Assembly (NCBI GenBank): GCA_963825175.1
Contig: CAWGSA010000004.1
Coordinates: forward strand, 62,001-126,000
Direction: 5' to 3'
Length of the DNA stretch: 64,000 nucleotides
DNA from: DATFTF01 sp963825175
GTDB taxonomy: Bacteria; Acidobacteriota; Thermoanaerobaculia; UBA5066; Gp7-AA6
Shown here: one piece after another, positions 63,321 to 64,000 of the stretch
Position numbering within the stretch: position 1 is the stretch's first letter
Layout: each line of letters starts with the position of its first letter
Position numbers and translations under genes: made by a program
The notes under the pieces: generated by a model
What the model saw: the letters and a program-made list of their open reading frames with translations, nothing else
The model's database searches: none
What the model was told of the DNA's origin: nothing

Positions 63321-63728
63321 GTGATACCGCCGGTCGTTCTGGTGGTGGAGGACGACGTCGACCTGCGCGAGGCCGTCTACGCCCTGCTCGACGAGGCGGG
63401 CGTCGCGGTGATTCGCGCCGACGATGGCGAAGAGGCCCTCGATCTGCTGCGCTCGGGCCTTCGGCCGGCGGTCGTTCTGCTCGACCTGATGATGCCGCGG
63501 ATGAACGGCCTCGAGTTCCGGCGGCAGCAGCTGGCCGAAAGGTCTCCCATCGCCGACATACCGATCGTGGTCTTGAGCGGCTGGTCCGGCGGGCGCGACG
63601 AGGTCAGGGATCTCGGCGTGGCCGCCGTGCTGCGCAAGCCCGTGAGCGCGCAGACTCTCTTCGAGGCCCTGCGCATCCACGGGCGGTGGGCTCCCGAGGC
63701 GATTGACGGTGCGACGGAACGGGGCTAG
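63321..63728 (+). CDS. Single-domain response regulator (CheY-like)
   Basis: A 135-aa receiver with no output domain: acidic pocket VVEDDVDLREAV, phospho-acceptor Asp55 in VVLLDLMMPRMNGLEF, Ser in VVLSGWSGG and Lys in AAVLRKPVSAQTL. GTG start at 63321 is chosen because it directly precedes the domain; no good ribosome binding site is visible there. It may act in phosphorelay with the PAS protein just downstream or with a distant kinase. Confidence 0.85.
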   Translation: MIPPVVLVVEDDVDLREAVYALLDEAGVAVIRADDGEEALDLLRSGLRPAVVLLDLMMPRMNGLEFRRQQLAERSPIADIPIVVLSGWSGGRDEVRDLGVAAVLRKPVSAQTLFEALRIHGRWAPEAIDGATERG

Positions 63729-63806
63729 CATGATCGCGCAACTTCCGACGCGCTGGTCTTCTGTCCTCCGCAGGACATCCCGCCCCCGGAACGGAGCCAA
63801 GACGCC

Positions 63807-64000
63807 ATGACAGTCGGGTCGGAGACTCTGGATCGCATCGCCCGAAGCGGCGAAGCTGTCTTCGCCACGGACGCCGGCGATCGGATCATCTTGTGGAACA
63901 AGAAGTGCGAAGAGCTCCTGGAGCGCCCGGCCCGCAGTGTTCTGGGGCGTCGCTGCTACGACATCGTCGGAGGGCGCGACGCGCACGGCAATCTGTACTG
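63807..64000 (+). CDS. PAS-domain protein, C-terminus cut by window edge
   Basis: About 64 residues are visible: MTVGSETLDRIARSGEAVFA then ATDAGDRIILWNKKCEELLE and RPARSVLGRRCYDIVGGRDA, a PAS domain start. The GRDAHGNLY wording is seen in PAS proteins with a LuxR-type DNA-binding end, but the rest is out of the window, so this is a guess. It follows the single-domain response regulator by 78 bases. Confidence 0.75.
   Translation, partial: MTVGSETLDRIARSGEAVFATDAGDRIILWNKKCEELLERPARSVLGRRCYDIVGGRDAHGNLY

Overview
The window is a GC-rich stretch from a diderm bacterium, most likely an uncultured member of the Acidobacteriota. The outer membrane is implied by lpxC, an OmpA-type porin and a TonB domain. 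The phylum is an inference from a PadR regulator translationally coupled to a large FtsX/MacB-like permease of the acidobacterial orphan type, a Ser/Thr kinase fused to a beta-propeller, an ECF42 sigma factor, a short exosortase and a surface protein starting with a VTPCRQYDSR-type motif. About 57 protein genes and one tRNA are packed tightly. At least 17 neighbouring pairs overlap by exactly 4 bases (NTGA), and these overlaps fix many GTG and TTG starts. No rRNA, CRISPR array, insertion sequence or prophage was seen.

Region 1 (1-9 kb): a partial PgeF-like peptidoglycan-editing laccase-domain protein, gatB-ftsE-ftsX, an OmpA-like porin with an AI-2E-type permease, a DUF4388 protein, and yebC-ruvC. 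Region 2 (9-21.7 kb): a receiver-kinase-TM-TonB fusion protein, a small coiled-coil protein, a BtuFCD-like importer, accD-folC-dgt-glyA and two membrane proteins. Region 3 (21.7-37 kb): a GT2 glycosyltransferase, a methyltransferase, nadE, an RDD protein, a large TPR protein, ftcD, the DUF4390-NtrY-NtrX nitrogen-type two-component operon, lpxC, a GAF/HD-GYP protein, smpB and a GNAT acetyltransferase.

Region 4 (37-51.4 kb): a receiver/4xPAS/GGDEF/EAL protein, a MarC family protein, an exosortase-H-like pair, uvrA-(secreted protein)-tnaA, a conserved hypothetical protein coupled to a ThiS-like protein, a kinase/propeller protein and tRNA-Lys(CUU). Region 5 (51.4-54.1 kb) is looser and looks like an accessory patch: it has decayed fragments (one like virginiamycin B lyase), a lectin-like/DUF1566 secreted protein and a SpoIIAA-like small protein. 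Region 6 (54.1-64 kb): an OmpR/EnvZ-type pair, a YceI-TPR protein, ECF42 sigma, PadR-permease, a PhnB-like protein, a YCII/DGPF protein, a single-domain response regulator and the start of a PAS protein.

Two families of intergenic repeats are the least explained features. Family A is an inverted array of heptamers (GGCGTGA/GGCGTAA facing TCACGCC/TTACGCC), with six larger and two partial copies, several of them inside operons. Family B is a roughly 95-170-bp GC-rich element with three copies; two lie in inverted orientation on either side of the kinase/propeller gene. The most unusual protein is the pseudo-receiver/Ser-Thr kinase/TM/TonB fusion at 9.2-12.0 kb.
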